A stretch of DNA of 64,000 bases from Geobacter argillaceus (GCF_007830735.1 NZ_VLLN01000014.1:1-64000), one strand, 5' to 3'. Shown: positions 35,922 through 44,948, numbered from the stretch's first letter. Program-made: numbers and translations. Notes: generated by a model not told the origin, from the sequence alone.

Positions 35922-38552
35922 TTATGCAACAGTTCGAGACAGATCAGCAAGGAGGCGTAACTCGTCTTCGCGGGAATTCACCTGCCCATTCAGACGGGCC
36001 GCGAGAATACTGTCAAGAATCTGCCGATACCGGGGACCGTGCGGAATATCGAGTGCTTCCAGGTCGTGACCCGTCACGCTGATCCTGACGTTGCGCAGCT
36101 TGGTAAAGTACAGGGAGACAACCCTGCGCGCCTCTTCACCGGTGGTCCTGGCCATGAGAAAGAGCAGGATCTCCACCGTCAGATCCTTGAGGAGCAGGTA
36201 TATGTCACTGGGGAGCAACTGCATCTGGTCCGCAATCAACCGTTCAAGGGTGTTCAGTGTCCGGCTTCCCTGACGCCGGTTGTCCGCCAGACGCTCCCTG
36301 TAATGTTCGCTCACAGCCAGTCTGCCGCAGGTTTCCCAGAATTCGTCGTCCGAGAGCGCGGCTGTCAGCGCAAGGAAATATACCACCCAACGCTCGCAGC
36401 TGGCGCCGAGAAACAGGAGATCGAACCAGGACAGGATCTTCCTGGTTTCGTCCAGTAGTCGGTGCAGCTCTGCGGTCAGCTCCAGGTGCTGATGGATGAA
36501 CGGCAGCAGCCCCAACATGGCAAGCCGCTCGATGGCCCGCTGCGGTTCGTGCTCCCGCAGGATGTGTACCAGTTCAGAGAGGAGCCGCTTCCCGCCGAGC
36601 CGTTCCAGAAAGTTCATCTTAACCGCATTCTTGATCAGATTCTCCGTATGGATCGCGATGTGGAAGCCGAGGCGCTGCTCGAAACGGATGGCCCGGAAAA
36701 CCCGCGTCGGGTCCTCAACAAAGGAAAGGTTGTGAAGGACCCGGATCACCTTTTCCTGGAGATCCCGCTGGGCACCGAAATAGTCGATGAGCAGGCCGAA
36801 ACCGCGGCTGTTCAGGAGGACTGCCAGGGTATTGATGGTGAAGTCGCGACGATACAGATCCATTTTGAGGGATGAGCGCTCCACCGTCGGCAGTGCACCG
36901 GGCGAGTCGTAATATTCCAGGCGGGTGCTGGCCACGTCGATCTTGAGGCCATCGGGAAGGACAATGACCGCGGTCCCGAACTTATGATGACTCTTGACCC
37001 GGCACCCGAAGCGCTCCGCAAAGGTCTCGGCAAAGAGGATGCCATCACCTTCCACCGTCACGTCGATATCACTGTTCTCCATCCCGAGCATGAGGTCGCG
37101 GACAAAGCCGCCGACCGCATAGACGGAGACGTCCAGTTCCTCCCCCACCCCGCCCAGATCCTTGAGAAGCTGAAAAACCGGTGGCGACAGGGCACGAGCC
37201 ATCTGACGCGCCACCTCCTTGCTTCGGGAAGGGCCGGCGCTACGCGCCAGATCGTAGAGCGCCTCTCCTGCATACATGGCCCGCAGGAGATCGGTCCGGG
37301 TGACCACCCCCACCAGTTCCTTGCCGCTGAAGACCGGCACGAAGCGCCTGTTGCGGGTAACGACATACTCCCTGATCTCGCTGAAGGGGGTGTCAGGTAC
37401 GGCCCGCATGAATTCGGTGTGCATGTAGTCGGTCACCGGCTGGTTCTGCAGGCCGTGATAAATCGCCTTCTCCACGATCCGGCGCGAGATGATCCCGACC
37501 ATGACATCGCCCGCCATGACCGGCATGGCGTTCACATTGTACCGGGTGAGCAGTTCACGGGCTTCGACGATGGTCGTCAAAGCCGGCATGGTCTTGACCG
37601 GTGATGACATGAAATCCGCTGCCACCCGCCGGGGATTGACCCGCACCCTCAGGACCTGATCCAGCCGGTCGAGCACCTGGATCATTGTCAGGTCCTTGAC
37701 CGCCGCCGACGCGGCCGTGGCGTGCCCACCACCGCCCAGGTCCCGCAGGACCTCCCCCGCATCCACCTCCGGCGTGCGGCTCCGGGCCACCACGTAGACC
37801 CGGTTGCCCATGCCGACCACGATGAAAAGCGCTTCCAGACTCTCCATATCCCGCATCATGTGGGCAAGCACGGCAATATCGCCGATGTAGTAGTCGACCG
37901 CGGCATGGGCGATGGATATTTCCACACCGTTCAGGGTCGTGGTCTTGAGGGATTTCAGGAGATCGTTCAACAGGGAGATCTGTTCGGAGGTCAGCTCCTG
38001 GGTCACAAAATCGGCCACTGTATTCAGGTTCGCCCCCTGCTGAAGGAGCCAGGCCGCCACATGGTAGTCGTCAACAGTGGTGGACGGAAAGGTGAGGTTG
38101 CCGGTGTCCTCGTAGATGCCGAGCATCATCAGGGTCGCTTCGATGGAGGTTACCGCAAGCCCCCTCTCCTTCAGCAGCAACGCGAGAATCGTGGTGGATG
38201 AGCCGCAGGATCTGATCAGGCCGCCGGTCGGTCGAATCTGGCCGGCAACGTCAGGGTGGTGATCGTAGATATGGATCACAAGTCCCGGCCGGTCAAGGAT
38301 CTCGGCAAAGCGGCCGATGCGGGAGGCGTGCTGGCAATCGACCAGGACAAGGCGTGTCACCCGGTCGAGGTCGACATCTTTCAGTTTGGTGAAGTTAAGG
38401 ACATAGCCGGTGGATTTGAGAAAGAAATCGCGCATGCTCTTTTCCTGCGAACCGGAAAAGACCATCAGCGCGTCGGGATAGAGCTTCCTGGCGGCGATCA
38501 TCGCCCCGAGGCAGTCGAAATCGGCGTTAACATGGGTGGTAATGACATCCAT
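35922..38552 (-). CDS. DHH-CBS-poly(A) polymerase fusion (tRNA nucleotidyltransferase, A- or CCA-adding)
   Basis: 876 residues. Order: N-terminal DHH phosphoesterase (TTHVNADFDCLGAM, DHHPD near 97-101, DHHA1-type GGGGHATAAS near 276), two CBS domains (about 312-435), and a class II nucleotidyltransferase head with VGGFVRDLML and NSDIDVTVEG near residue 490-500, then RRDFTINTLA and VEDPTRVFRAIRFEQRLGF. This arrangement is known in some bacteria with split CCA or A-adding enzymes; here the DHH ligands look intact. I prefer ATG 38552 (AGGTGA 7 bases upstream) to GTG 38558. Confidence 0.88.
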   Translation of the reverse strand: MDVITTHVNADFDCLGAMIAARKLYPDALMVFSGSQEKSMRDFFLKSTGYVLNFTKLKDVDLDRVTRLVLVDCQHASRIGRFAEILDRPGLVIHIYDHHPDVAGQIRPTGGLIRSCGSSTTILALLLKERGLAVTSIEATLMMLGIYEDTGNLTFPSTTVDDYHVAAWLLQQGANLNTVADFVTQELTSEQISLLNDLLKSLKTTTLNGVEISIAHAAVDYYIGDIAVLAHMMRDMESLEALFIVVGMGNRVYVVARSRTPEVDAGEVLRDLGGGGHATAASAAVKDLTMIQVLDRLDQVLRVRVNPRRVAADFMSSPVKTMPALTTIVEARELLTRYNVNAMPVMAGDVMVGIISRRIVEKAIYHGLQNQPVTDYMHTEFMRAVPDTPFSEIREYVVTRNRRFVPVFSGKELVGVVTRTDLLRAMYAGEALYDLARSAGPSRSKEVARQMARALSPPVFQLLKDLGGVGEELDVSVYAVGGFVRDLMLGMENSDIDVTVEGDGILFAETFAERFGCRVKSHHKFGTAVIVLPDGLKIDVASTRLEYYDSPGALPTVERSSLKMDLYRRDFTINTLAVLLNSRGFGLLIDYFGAQRDLQEKVIRVLHNLSFVEDPTRVFRAIRFEQRLGFHIAIHTENLIKNAVKMNFLERLGGKRLLSELVHILREHEPQRAIERLAMLGLLPFIHQHLELTAELHRLLDETRKILSWFDLLFLGASCERWVVYFLALTAALSDDEFWETCGRLAVSEHYRERLADNRRQGSRTLNTLERLIADQMQLLPSDIYLLLKDLTVEILLFLMARTTGEEARRVVSLYFTKLRNVRISVTGHDLEALDIPHGPRYRQILDSILAARLNGQVNSREDELRLLADLSRTVA

Positions 38553-38639
38553 CAGCACTTCACCTGTTCAAAACATACTCTTGCTGAGGGCCCGGTGCAG
38601 TGCTCCAAGTAGCCATAGGGGAGCGCATCACCGCACAAT

Positions 38640-39443
38640 TCAGGAGACTGTCACCGCCGCGTAGCCCACCACCTGCCGAACATCACCGTTTACATCCCCG
38701 CTGTTGGCGTAGCGTACGAGGCGCGCCCGGTTGGCTCCCAGCTCCTTTGCCGCAATCAACATCACCGTGGCTGGCACCACCCCACACATGGTAATGCCGC
38801 GGGAGCGGCAGGTTCCCAACAATCCGGACGGATTGAGGGCCAGTATCTCCCGGATGGCGATGCCGTCCTTTTCCCGTGCCTGATCGGCCGGCTCGTAGTG
38901 GGTCATGTCCGAACTGGCGACGATCAGGACCTCTTCCCCGTACTCACGGATGGCCAGGGCCAGCCCCATGCCCAGTTCCTCGCACTCCTGGTAACGACCA
39001 AAGCCGATACAAACCGGCACAATGGCGACGTCCGGACGAATTGCCCGGAGAAAGGGGAGCTGAACCTCAAGGGAGTGTTCGTGAAGGTGCGCCAGGGTGT
39101 CCGGTTCAAGCAGCGGCGCATGGCGGGAGCAGAGGGAGGAAAGCCTGTCGTTGATCGGCACCGTACCCAGTGGGGTAGCCCAGGAGCCTGAGGGATAGAG
39201 GGCAGCCCTGGCGCCGACGCCGTGGTGGTTCGGCCCCAGGATTACGACGGTGCGGGGAATGCGGATGGCACCGAAAAGGGCACCGGCCACTGCACCGGAG
39301 TAAATATAGCCGGCGTGGGGCGAGACAACGCCGATGGCCCGCTCCTGCTCTTCCTGACTGGTTATGAGCCCTGCCAAATCCTTCTGGAGCCGGTCTCGCT
39401 CACTGCTGTAGAACTGTCCCGCTACTGCTGGCTGACGAAGCAT
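38640..39443 (-). CDS. amrB: MEMO1-family protein (AmmeMemoRadiSam system protein B)
   Basis: 267 residues. It begins LRQPAVAGQFYS and carries SPHAGYIYSG, LGPNHHG, HEHSLEVQLPFL and SSDMTHYEP, the conserved blocks of the MEMO family, an extradiol-dioxygenase-like fold with His/Asp/Cys metal-site residues. It often sits with an AMMECR1 and a radical SAM gene. Neither is in this window, so it may work alone here. AAGGAGG precedes the ATG. Function in bacteria is poorly known. Confidence 0.88.
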   Translation of the reverse strand: MLRQPAVAGQFYSSERDRLQKDLAGLITSQEEQERAIGVVSPHAGYIYSGAVAGALFGAIRIPRTVVILGPNHHGVGARAALYPSGSWATPLGTVPINDRLSSLCSRHAPLLEPDTLAHLHEHSLEVQLPFLRAIRPDVAIVPVCIGFGRYQECEELGMGLALAIREYGEEVLIVASSDMTHYEPADQAREKDGIAIREILALNPSGLLGTCRSRGITMCGVVPATVMLIAAKELGANRARLVRYANSGDVNGDVRQVVGYAAVTVS

Positions 39444-39462
39444 AAAAGCACCTCCTTACCCA

Positions 39463-39486
39463 CTATACTGCTGCGGACAAGTATAG
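39463..39486. repeat. Short inverted repeat upstream of the MEMO-family gene
   Basis: CTATACT (39463-39469) is repeated inverted as AGTATAG (39480-39486) around a 10-base spacer, in the 53-base gap between scpB and the MEMO gene. It may be an operator, or a stem in the transcript. No T-run follows. Confidence 0.3.
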
Positions 39487-39496
39487 CGCACCCAAC

Positions 39497-40078
39497 TCAA
39501 TCGGCTACCCCGGCGTCCAGCGGCAGTGGTGCCTGCTCGCCGCTGGTGGGATCGTCGGCCAGTTCGTGGACTTCCCTGAGCGACGGCAGGCTTGCCAGAT
39601 CCTTGAGACCGAACGTGCTCATGAACTCTTTCGTGGTCCCGTAAATCAGCGGCTTTCCGGGGATATCCTTCTTTCCCAGGATGCGGATCAACTTTTTCTC
39701 CAGGAGGCTCTTCAGCACACCACCCACATCCACCCCCCGGAGATACTCGACCTCGGCCCTGGTCACCGGCTGACGGTAGGCGATGATGGCCAGGGTCTCC
39801 AGGGCTGACTGGCTGAACTTGGCAACCCTGCCGCGCCGCAGCCGGCGGATGTAGTCGGCATGCTCGGGCCGGGTACGCAACTGAAACCCGCCAGCCACCT
39901 GCACAAGGGCAATACCCCTCCCTTCAGCCTCGTATTCCGCCACCAGTTCGGCAAGCACAGCACGCACCAGGTCCCGCTCATATTCTTCCAGGACCGTGCA
40001 GAGCCGGTCCAGAGTGAGTGGGCCGTCAGCGACAAAGAGGAGGCTCTCCACAATGGCTCTAAGGTTGGGTGTGGTCAT
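39497..40078 (-). CDS. scpB: Segregation and condensation protein B
   Basis: 193 residues from ATG 40078. Two winged-helix domains are recognisable (LRAIVESLLFVADGPLTLDRL and FSQSALETLAIIAYRQPVTRAEVEYLRG). Binds ScpA and SMC to form the bacterial condensin. It overlaps the end of scpA by 20 bases, so the two are translationally linked. The acidic tail after residue 170 is not conserved. Confidence 0.95.
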   Translation of the reverse strand: MTTPNLRAIVESLLFVADGPLTLDRLCTVLEEYERDLVRAVLAELVAEYEAEGRGIALVQVAGGFQLRTRPEHADYIRRLRRGRVAKFSQSALETLAIIAYRQPVTRAEVEYLRGVDVGGVLKSLLEKKLIRILGKKDIPGKPLIYGTTKEFMSTFGLKDLASLPSLREVHELADDPTSGEQAPLPLDAGVAD

Positions 40079-40883
40079 GACCCTGATCGTCCTCCGACTG
40101 TTCCGGTTCCATGATAACCGCCGGTCTGACCCAGATGGTCCCAAAGCGTTCCAGTTGGCTGACCTTGATCATCTTGAGCTTGCAGAGTTCAAGAACAGCC
40201 AGGAACGTGGCAACGACATACTCACGCGTCAGGTTGCCCTGGAAGAGTTCTTCGAAGGCAACCAGCTCTTTTCCCTGCAGAAAGGCCAGGAGGTCCGAGA
40301 TCCGGTCGGCGATACTGATGTTCTCCGAGCCCACCTCGTGAAAACTCTCCTTGGGCGCCTTCTGCAGAATCCGCCGGAAGGCGGCCATCAGTTCGAAGAG
40401 ATCCAGCTCCAGCGGGGCCTCGCTGACCTCGTCATCCTCTGCTTCGGACGGGAGTTCCGGCCGGACGAACAGGTCCCGGTCCAGAAGCTGCCGTCCCGCC
40501 AGGGAAACGGCTGCCTCCTTGTATTTCTGGTATTCCAGGAGACGGCGGACCAGTTCGGCCCGCGGGTCCTCACCGGACTCTTCCGCGCCCTCTTCGGACG
40601 GCGCAATGGGAAGGAGCAGCTTGGACTTGATCTGGATCAGGGTGGAGGCCATGACCAGGAATTCGCCGGCCACGTCCAGGTTGAGCTCGTTCATCACCTC
40701 CAGGTACGCCAGGTACTGGCGGGTGATCTCGGCCATGGGGATGTTGTAGATATCCACCTCGTTCTTCCTGATGAGGTGGAGCAAGAGGTCGAGCGGCCCT
40801 TCGAAGGCCTCGACCCTGATCGGATAGGAATTAAGCGGGCTCTCGGCAAAGAGCCCGCTCCGGAATGGGTCGCTGCCGGTCAT
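40059..40883 (-). CDS. scpA: Segregation and condensation protein A (kleisin)
   Basis: 274 residues. The N-terminal FEGPLDLLLHLIRKNEVDIYNI and MASTLIQIKSKLLLP are hallmark ScpA blocks, and FLAVLELCKLKMI lies in the C-terminal winged helix that binds SMC. It starts 6 bases after trpS and overlaps scpB. Confidence 0.95.
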   Translation of the reverse strand: MTGSDPFRSGLFAESPLNSYPIRVEAFEGPLDLLLHLIRKNEVDIYNIPMAEITRQYLAYLEVMNELNLDVAGEFLVMASTLIQIKSKLLLPIAPSEEGAEESGEDPRAELVRRLLEYQKYKEAAVSLAGRQLLDRDLFVRPELPSEAEDDEVSEAPLELDLFELMAAFRRILQKAPKESFHEVGSENISIADRISDLLAFLQGKELVAFEELFQGNLTREYVVATFLAVLELCKLKMIKVSQLERFGTIWVRPAVIMEPEQSEDDQGHDHTQP

Positions 40884-40889
40884 GGGGCT

Positions 40890-41873
40890 CTATAATCCCA
40901 TGGCCGTAGCGACTTCCTGAAGGGTCTTTTCCGCCTCAATCGCGGCCTTGCGGGCACCGGCAGCGAGTATGTCCGTCACCAGCCCGGGCTGGGCAAGCAA
41001 CTCCTCGCGACGGGCGCGAAACGGCGCCAAGGCCTCCACCAGGCATTCAGCCTGGAGCCGCTTGCACTCGACGCAGCCGATCTGGGCGCTACGGCAGGCG
41101 GCCATCACCTCTTCACGCTTCTCAGGCGGCAAATGCATCCCGTTCAGCGAGAAGGCTACACACTGGTCCGGCTCACCCGGGTCGCTCCTTCTAACCCGCT
41201 GGGTATCAGTCACCATGGACATCACCTTTTTCCGGCTCTCGTCGGCACTCTCGGAGAGGAATATGGCATTGCCGTAAGACTTGCTCATCTTCCGGCCGTC
41301 CAGACCCAGGACCTTCGGGGTCTCGGTCAGGAGCGCCTCGGGCTCGGGAAAGACCGGCGTGTAGAGATGGTTGAAGCGGCGGGCGATCTCCCGGGTGATC
41401 TCCAGGTGGGGAAGCTGGTCATGGCCCACCGGCACCTTGCCCGCCTTGTAGATGATGATGTCGGCAGCCATGAGCACCGGATAGCCGAGGAAGCCGAAGG
41501 TGGAGAGATCCTTGGTCTGCAGGTTCTCCTGCATCTCCTTGTAGGTGGGGTTCCGCTCCAGCCACGAGACCGGGGTGATCATCCCCAGGAGCAGGTTCAG
41601 CTCGGCATGCTGCGGCACATGGCCCTGACGGAAGATGGTCGACTTTTCCGGATCGATCCCAAAGGCAAGCCAATCCAGGACCATCTCCCGGATGCTGTCC
41701 CGAATTCCTTCCGTACTCGCATATTCGGTGGTCAACGAATGCCAGTCTGCAACGAAAAAGAAGCAGTCGTAGTTGTGCTGCAACTCCAGCCAGTTGGCCA
41801 GAACACCGTGGAAGTGGCCCAGGTGGAGTTTCCCGGTGGGGCGCATGCCGCTGACAATCCGCATGTTCTGCAT
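40890..41873 (-). CDS. trpS: Tryptophanyl-tRNA synthetase
   Basis: 327-residue class I synthetase with HLGH (17-20, the HIGH motif) and KMSKS in GRKMSKSYGN near 190. AAGGAG stands 8 bases before the ATG. It sits between the site-2 protease gene and scpA in one minus-strand run. Confidence 0.96.
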   Translation of the reverse strand: MQNMRIVSGMRPTGKLHLGHFHGVLANWLELQHNYDCFFFVADWHSLTTEYASTEGIRDSIREMVLDWLAFGIDPEKSTIFRQGHVPQHAELNLLLGMITPVSWLERNPTYKEMQENLQTKDLSTFGFLGYPVLMAADIIIYKAGKVPVGHDQLPHLEITREIARRFNHLYTPVFPEPEALLTETPKVLGLDGRKMSKSYGNAIFLSESADESRKKVMSMVTDTQRVRRSDPGEPDQCVAFSLNGMHLPPEKREEVMAACRSAQIGCVECKRLQAECLVEALAPFRARREELLAQPGLVTDILAAGARKAAIEAEKTLQEVATAMGL

Positions 41874-41884
41874 GAAAAAACTCC

Positions 41885-42565
41885 TTATCGCATCAGGAAG
41901 TGGGTAACGCTGAAAACGAGCTTGCTCTGGGGACCGGCCAGGAGACCGATCGCCATGTTGAGTACCGGCGAAATGACCGTACTGAAGATATTGGTGAAAA
42001 AGACCAGGACAATGATGATGATCATGCCGTACGGCTCGATCCGCGCCAGGTTCGCCGCCTGCCGATAGGGAAGAAGGCCCACCATCACCCGGCCGCCATC
42101 CAGGGGCGGCAGGGGAATAAGGTTGAAAATCGCCAGGAGCAGGTTGATATACACCGAAAACGCCAGCATAAGGACAACCGGGTCGATGACCAACGGGATA
42201 AGAGAGGAATCGGGCAGTGCCTCGGTAGCGGCAACAATGCCGCGCATGGCAAAGGCCGACAGGGTTGCCAGGACGAAGTTGGTAACCGGTCCGGCACCGG
42301 CCACCCAGATCATGTCCGACTTGGGGTGACGAAGATTGCCGAAGTTCACCGGCACCGGCTTGGCCCAGCCGATGCCGACAATAAACACCATCAGGGTACC
42401 GAAGATATCCAAGTGTTTCAGGGGGTTGAGGGTCAGGCGCCCCATGGAGCGGGCGGTATTGTCGCCGAACCGGTCGGCCATGAATCCGTGGGAGACCTCA
42501 TGACAGGTGATGGCCATGAGACCGGGCACCAGCATGATGGAGAGTTTGAGAAAAAAATTATCCAT
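41885..42565 (-). CDS. Site-2 protease family protein (M50 metalloprotease)
   Basis: 226 residues, about five membrane segments. Zinc ligands are HEVSH (about 23-27), and the NPLKHLD...GWAKPVPVNF block and the C-terminal NLIPLPPLDGGRV with its Asp are the signature of the short, PDZ-less site-2 proteases. They cut within membrane proteins; the substrate is unknown. It starts the run protease-trpS-scpA-scpB, as often seen in this group. Confidence 0.93.
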   Translation of the reverse strand: MDNFFLKLSIMLVPGLMAITCHEVSHGFMADRFGDNTARSMGRLTLNPLKHLDIFGTLMVFIVGIGWAKPVPVNFGNLRHPKSDMIWVAGAGPVTNFVLATLSAFAMRGIVAATEALPDSSLIPLVIDPVVLMLAFSVYINLLLAIFNLIPLPPLDGGRVMVGLLPYRQAANLARIEPYGMIIIIVLVFFTNIFSTVISPVLNMAIGLLAGPQSKLVFSVTHFLMR

Positions 42566-42661
42566 GGGGAATGGGGGCTCCTGTCGAACCTGTCGTTTCT
42601 AGCAGATAACCCGTGCAAAGTCAACGACACCCCCTTTTGGGTAGTGCACCACTTTCGCTAA

Positions 42662-43309
42662 TTAGGAATTACAGCTACAACTGCAGGAACACGACATGCC
42701 GGCAGCCTTGCCAAAGGCTTCCCGCCCCTCTTTCCAGCTGAGCCAGGAGATCAGCAGCGCGCCCAGGGCGTCGAGGCTGCCGATTCCGGTCAGTTGAAAG
42801 CCAACGCTTGCCACCAACAGGACAAGCGAGAGGTACATGCACGCCTTCGAGCAGGCTGCGTCGGCCAGCATGGCCGGAGAGTTCAGGGCCGTGCCGACTC
42901 TGGTCTTGTGGTGAATCAGTAACCACATGAACGAAATAGACACCAACGAGACGACAACGCCCCAGAACGTCGTTGCCGGACGATGCTGCAACACCAGGTT
43001 CAGGGTCGCCGTGGCAACCAGACCAGCTGTCAGGAGGTAGAAGGCACCGCCGGTGATCCTAAGTGCCCGCTGTTCGAACGCATCCCTTGTTTCATAACTG
43101 TTCTGCCTGATGCGGCGGATCATGTGCCAGACGCCGACCGCCGAAATAACCTCGATGAAGGAATCCACCCCGAAACCGAACAGCGCCAGTGTCTCGTCGG
43201 CGGCTCCCAGTGCCATGGACACGACCCCCTCCACTACGTTGTAGCCAATGGTAAGCAGCGCCAGAAAATTGGCCCGGACCAGAAGCTTGTCACGTTCGAT
43301 CTGTCCCAT
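42662..43309 (-). CDS. CDF-like cation transporter with a Cys-Ser tail
   Basis: 215 residues from ATG 43309, directly after the upstream stop codon (TGATATG), with GGGAG upstream. Six membrane segments as in cation diffusion facilitators, but the soluble C-terminal domain of CDF proteins is absent. The expected metal ligands in segments 2 and 5 are altered: Asp49-Ser-Phe-Ile-Glu53, and Asp150-Ala-Ala-Cys153-Ser-Lys-Ala-Cys157 where a His-x3-Asp is usual. The protein ends MSCSCSCSCNS with four Cys alternating with Ser. This suggests a thiophilic metal such as Cd, Pb, Hg or Cu. Third gene after an ArsR/CadC-like repressor. Confidence 0.78.
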   Translation of the reverse strand: MGQIERDKLLVRANFLALLTIGYNVVEGVVSMALGAADETLALFGFGVDSFIEVISAVGVWHMIRRIRQNSYETRDAFEQRALRITGGAFYLLTAGLVATATLNLVLQHRPATTFWGVVVSLVSISFMWLLIHHKTRVGTALNSPAMLADAACSKACMYLSLVLLVASVGFQLTGIGSLDALGALLISWLSWKEGREAFGKAAGMSCSCSCSCNS

Positions 43310-43310
43310 A

Positions 43311-43706
43311 TCAGGCAGCTCCCTTCCGGTACCAAAGGGATGCAACCATCCCGTATATGCAGTTCAGACCGATCACGACAATCGGCGTGACAGCGCCGAA
43401 GCCAAGCCCCAGCACACCTTTACCCATCCCCGGCAGCACCAGGAAGAGCATCATGGCTGAGGGGAGAAGACTGAAGAGGCAACCGCGCAGGATAAATTTG
43501 CCCCGCAGGAGTGGCAACAGCAACAAGAGCATCCAGATACCGCCCCAAATCATCCGCTGGTAGAGCCAGGGGGCAGTGAACTCGGGCTTCATGGACAGGC
43601 CGATCAGGTCGCTGATGCCAGCTCTACCCATGAACCAGATATTGAAACTGTCGACAAAACCGCCCACTGCTCCGCCGGCAAAGGCGGCACTGATTTTTCG
43701 GATCAT
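43311..43706 (-). CDS. Integral membrane protein of unknown function in a metal operon
   Basis: 131 residues, about four hydrophobic segments (3-20, 52-70, 74-95, 100-122). No recognised family. The start overlaps the end of the arsR-like gene by 4 bases (ATGA), and the CDF-like gene begins 2 bases after it, so all three are one transcript. The role in metal handling is inferred only from this position. Confidence 0.75.
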   Translation of the reverse strand: MIRKISAAFAGGAVGGFVDSFNIWFMGRAGISDLIGLSMKPEFTAPWLYQRMIWGGIWMLLLLLPLLRGKFILRGCLFSLLPSAMMLFLVLPGMGKGVLGLGFGAVTPIVVIGLNCIYGMVASLWYRKGAA

Positions 43707-44074
43707 AGGGACACTCCTTGTGACACGATATGGTTGATACCCTCCCTCAGCAGGTTCCCCACATGGCTATCGTCCAGCGAATAGTAGACGATCCTGCCAT
43801 CCTTCCGGTACTTGACCACCCTCAGGGAGCGAAGCAACCGTAATTGGTGGGAGACAGCCGACTTGGTGGTCCCCAGGAGACTGGCAATGTCGCAGACGCA
43901 GAGTTCTTCCAGTGAAAGGGCATGAAGGATACGAACCCTGGTGGGATCACCGAGCAGCCGGAAGGTTTCGGCCAACCGGAGCAGGATTCCCTCTGAAGGC
44001 ATGGCATTCCTGACAGCGGCAACCTTTGCCTCATTAATCAGGTTGACAGTGCAGACAACGCTTTCTCGCATCAA
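43703..44074 (-). CDS. ArsR/SmtB-family metal-responsive repressor (CadC-like)
   Basis: 123 residues. Winged helix at about 37-105 (DPTRVRILHAL, TTKSAVSHQLRLLRSLRVV). The metal site of CadC-type sensors, ELCVCD with Cys59 and Cys61, is present, together with an N-terminal Cys8; a second alpha-5 type site may exist (Asp101/Asp102/His104 and His115). Such proteins bind Cd, Pb, Zn or Bi and release DNA. A palindrome at 44086-44103 overlapping the promoter start site makes autorepression likely. Start may be Met1 or Met2. Confidence 0.9.
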   Translation of the reverse strand: MMRESVVCTVNLINEAKVAAVRNAMPSEGILLRLAETFRLLGDPTRVRILHALSLEELCVCDIASLLGTTKSAVSHQLRLLRSLRVVKYRKDGRIVYYSLDDSHVGNLLREGINHIVSQGVSL

Positions 44075-44085
44075 TAGTCTCCATT

Positions 44086-44103
44086 GTTGAGCAACTATTC
44101 AAC
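44086..44103. promoter_or_regulatory. Putative ArsR-family operator
   Basis: GTTGA-N8-TCAAC palindrome, 12 bases upstream of the arsR-like ATG and overlapping the predicted transcription start, as in the autoregulated CadC/SmtB systems. Confidence 0.6.
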
Positions 44104-44110
44104 TGTCAAT

Positions 44111-44139
44111 AACATAATCTTCGATAGTGCATCAGTCAA
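44111..44139 (-). promoter_or_regulatory. Sigma-70 promoter of the metal-responsive operon
   Basis: Minus strand TTGACT (44139-44134), 17-base spacer, TATGTT (44116-44111). The start site would be near 44104, inside or next to the operator. Confidence 0.62.
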
Positions 44140-44282
44140 GCGCGATTAACAGATACTCCCTTTTATCTTTGAACAAACAGTGAAACTAAAGCCATTATGG
44201 AACGAAGAGTCACTGACCGATAATGGCCGGCAGAGTAATATTGAAGGAGGCAAAACGAATTTTTTATGCTAAATCTTTCACC

Positions 44283-44948
44283 ATGCATCTCGACTGGAAC
44301 GATATTGACACAGTCCTCCTGGACATGGACGGCACGCTCCTGGACCGTCATTTTGACGACCACTTCTGGCTTGAGCATGTCCCCAGGACCTACGCAATCA
44401 AGCATGCCCTCCCGCTTGCCGATACCAAGGAACAGCTATATGCCCTCTTCCGCTCCCAGGAAAACACCCTCAACTGGACCGACCTTGACTACTGGTCCGA
44501 CCGCCTCGGTCTTGACATCCCGCTGCTCAAAAGGGAAGTGGACCACCTCATAGCGGTCCATCCCTTTGTCGTAGAATTCCTCCTTTTTCTCCGCCACCAT
44601 GGCAAACAGGTCCATCTGGTTACCAACGCCCACAGTAAAACCCTGGACCTGAAGATGCGCACAACCCGTCTTGGCCCTTACTTCACCAGCATCGTTTCGG
44701 CCCATGAAGTGGGACTCCCCAAAGAGGACCTCGCCTTCTGGGGAGCCTTGCAGAGGATGATCCCGTATCAGCCCGAACGTACCCTTCTGGGTGAGGACAG
44801 TGAACGGAACCTCTTCACCGCCCAGCAGTTCGGCATCCGTTACCTGGTCTACGTCAGCCGTTTCAGTTCAACGGTCCCGCCCAAACCCTCCCCCACCTAC
44901 AGTTCCATTCACCATTTCGGCGAATTGATCCCGCTGCCGAACTGTTAG
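44283..44948 (+). CDS. HAD-family nucleotidase (GMP/IMP nucleotidase YrfG-like)
   Basis: 221 residues from ATG 44283, which gives the N-terminus MHLDWNDIDTVLLDMDGTLL seen in E. coli YrfG; the frame is open to 44223. HAD motifs: DMDGTLLD (nucleophile Asp), LVTNAHSKTL, PKEDL (Lys), LGEDSERNL (acidic pair; the usual Asp-Asp reads GEDS). TLNWTDLDYWSDRLGLDI closely matches YrfG. It likely dephosphorylates purine nucleotides. The best ribosome binding site, GGAGG at 44246, lies 32 bases before this ATG, so the true start is uncertain. Confidence 0.82.
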   Translation: MHLDWNDIDTVLLDMDGTLLDRHFDDHFWLEHVPRTYAIKHALPLADTKEQLYALFRSQENTLNWTDLDYWSDRLGLDIPLLKREVDHLIAVHPFVVEFLLFLRHHGKQVHLVTNAHSKTLDLKMRTTRLGPYFTSIVSAHEVGLPKEDLAFWGALQRMIPYQPERTLLGEDSERNLFTAQQFGIRYLVYVSRFSSTVPPKPSPTYSSIHHFGELIPLPNC

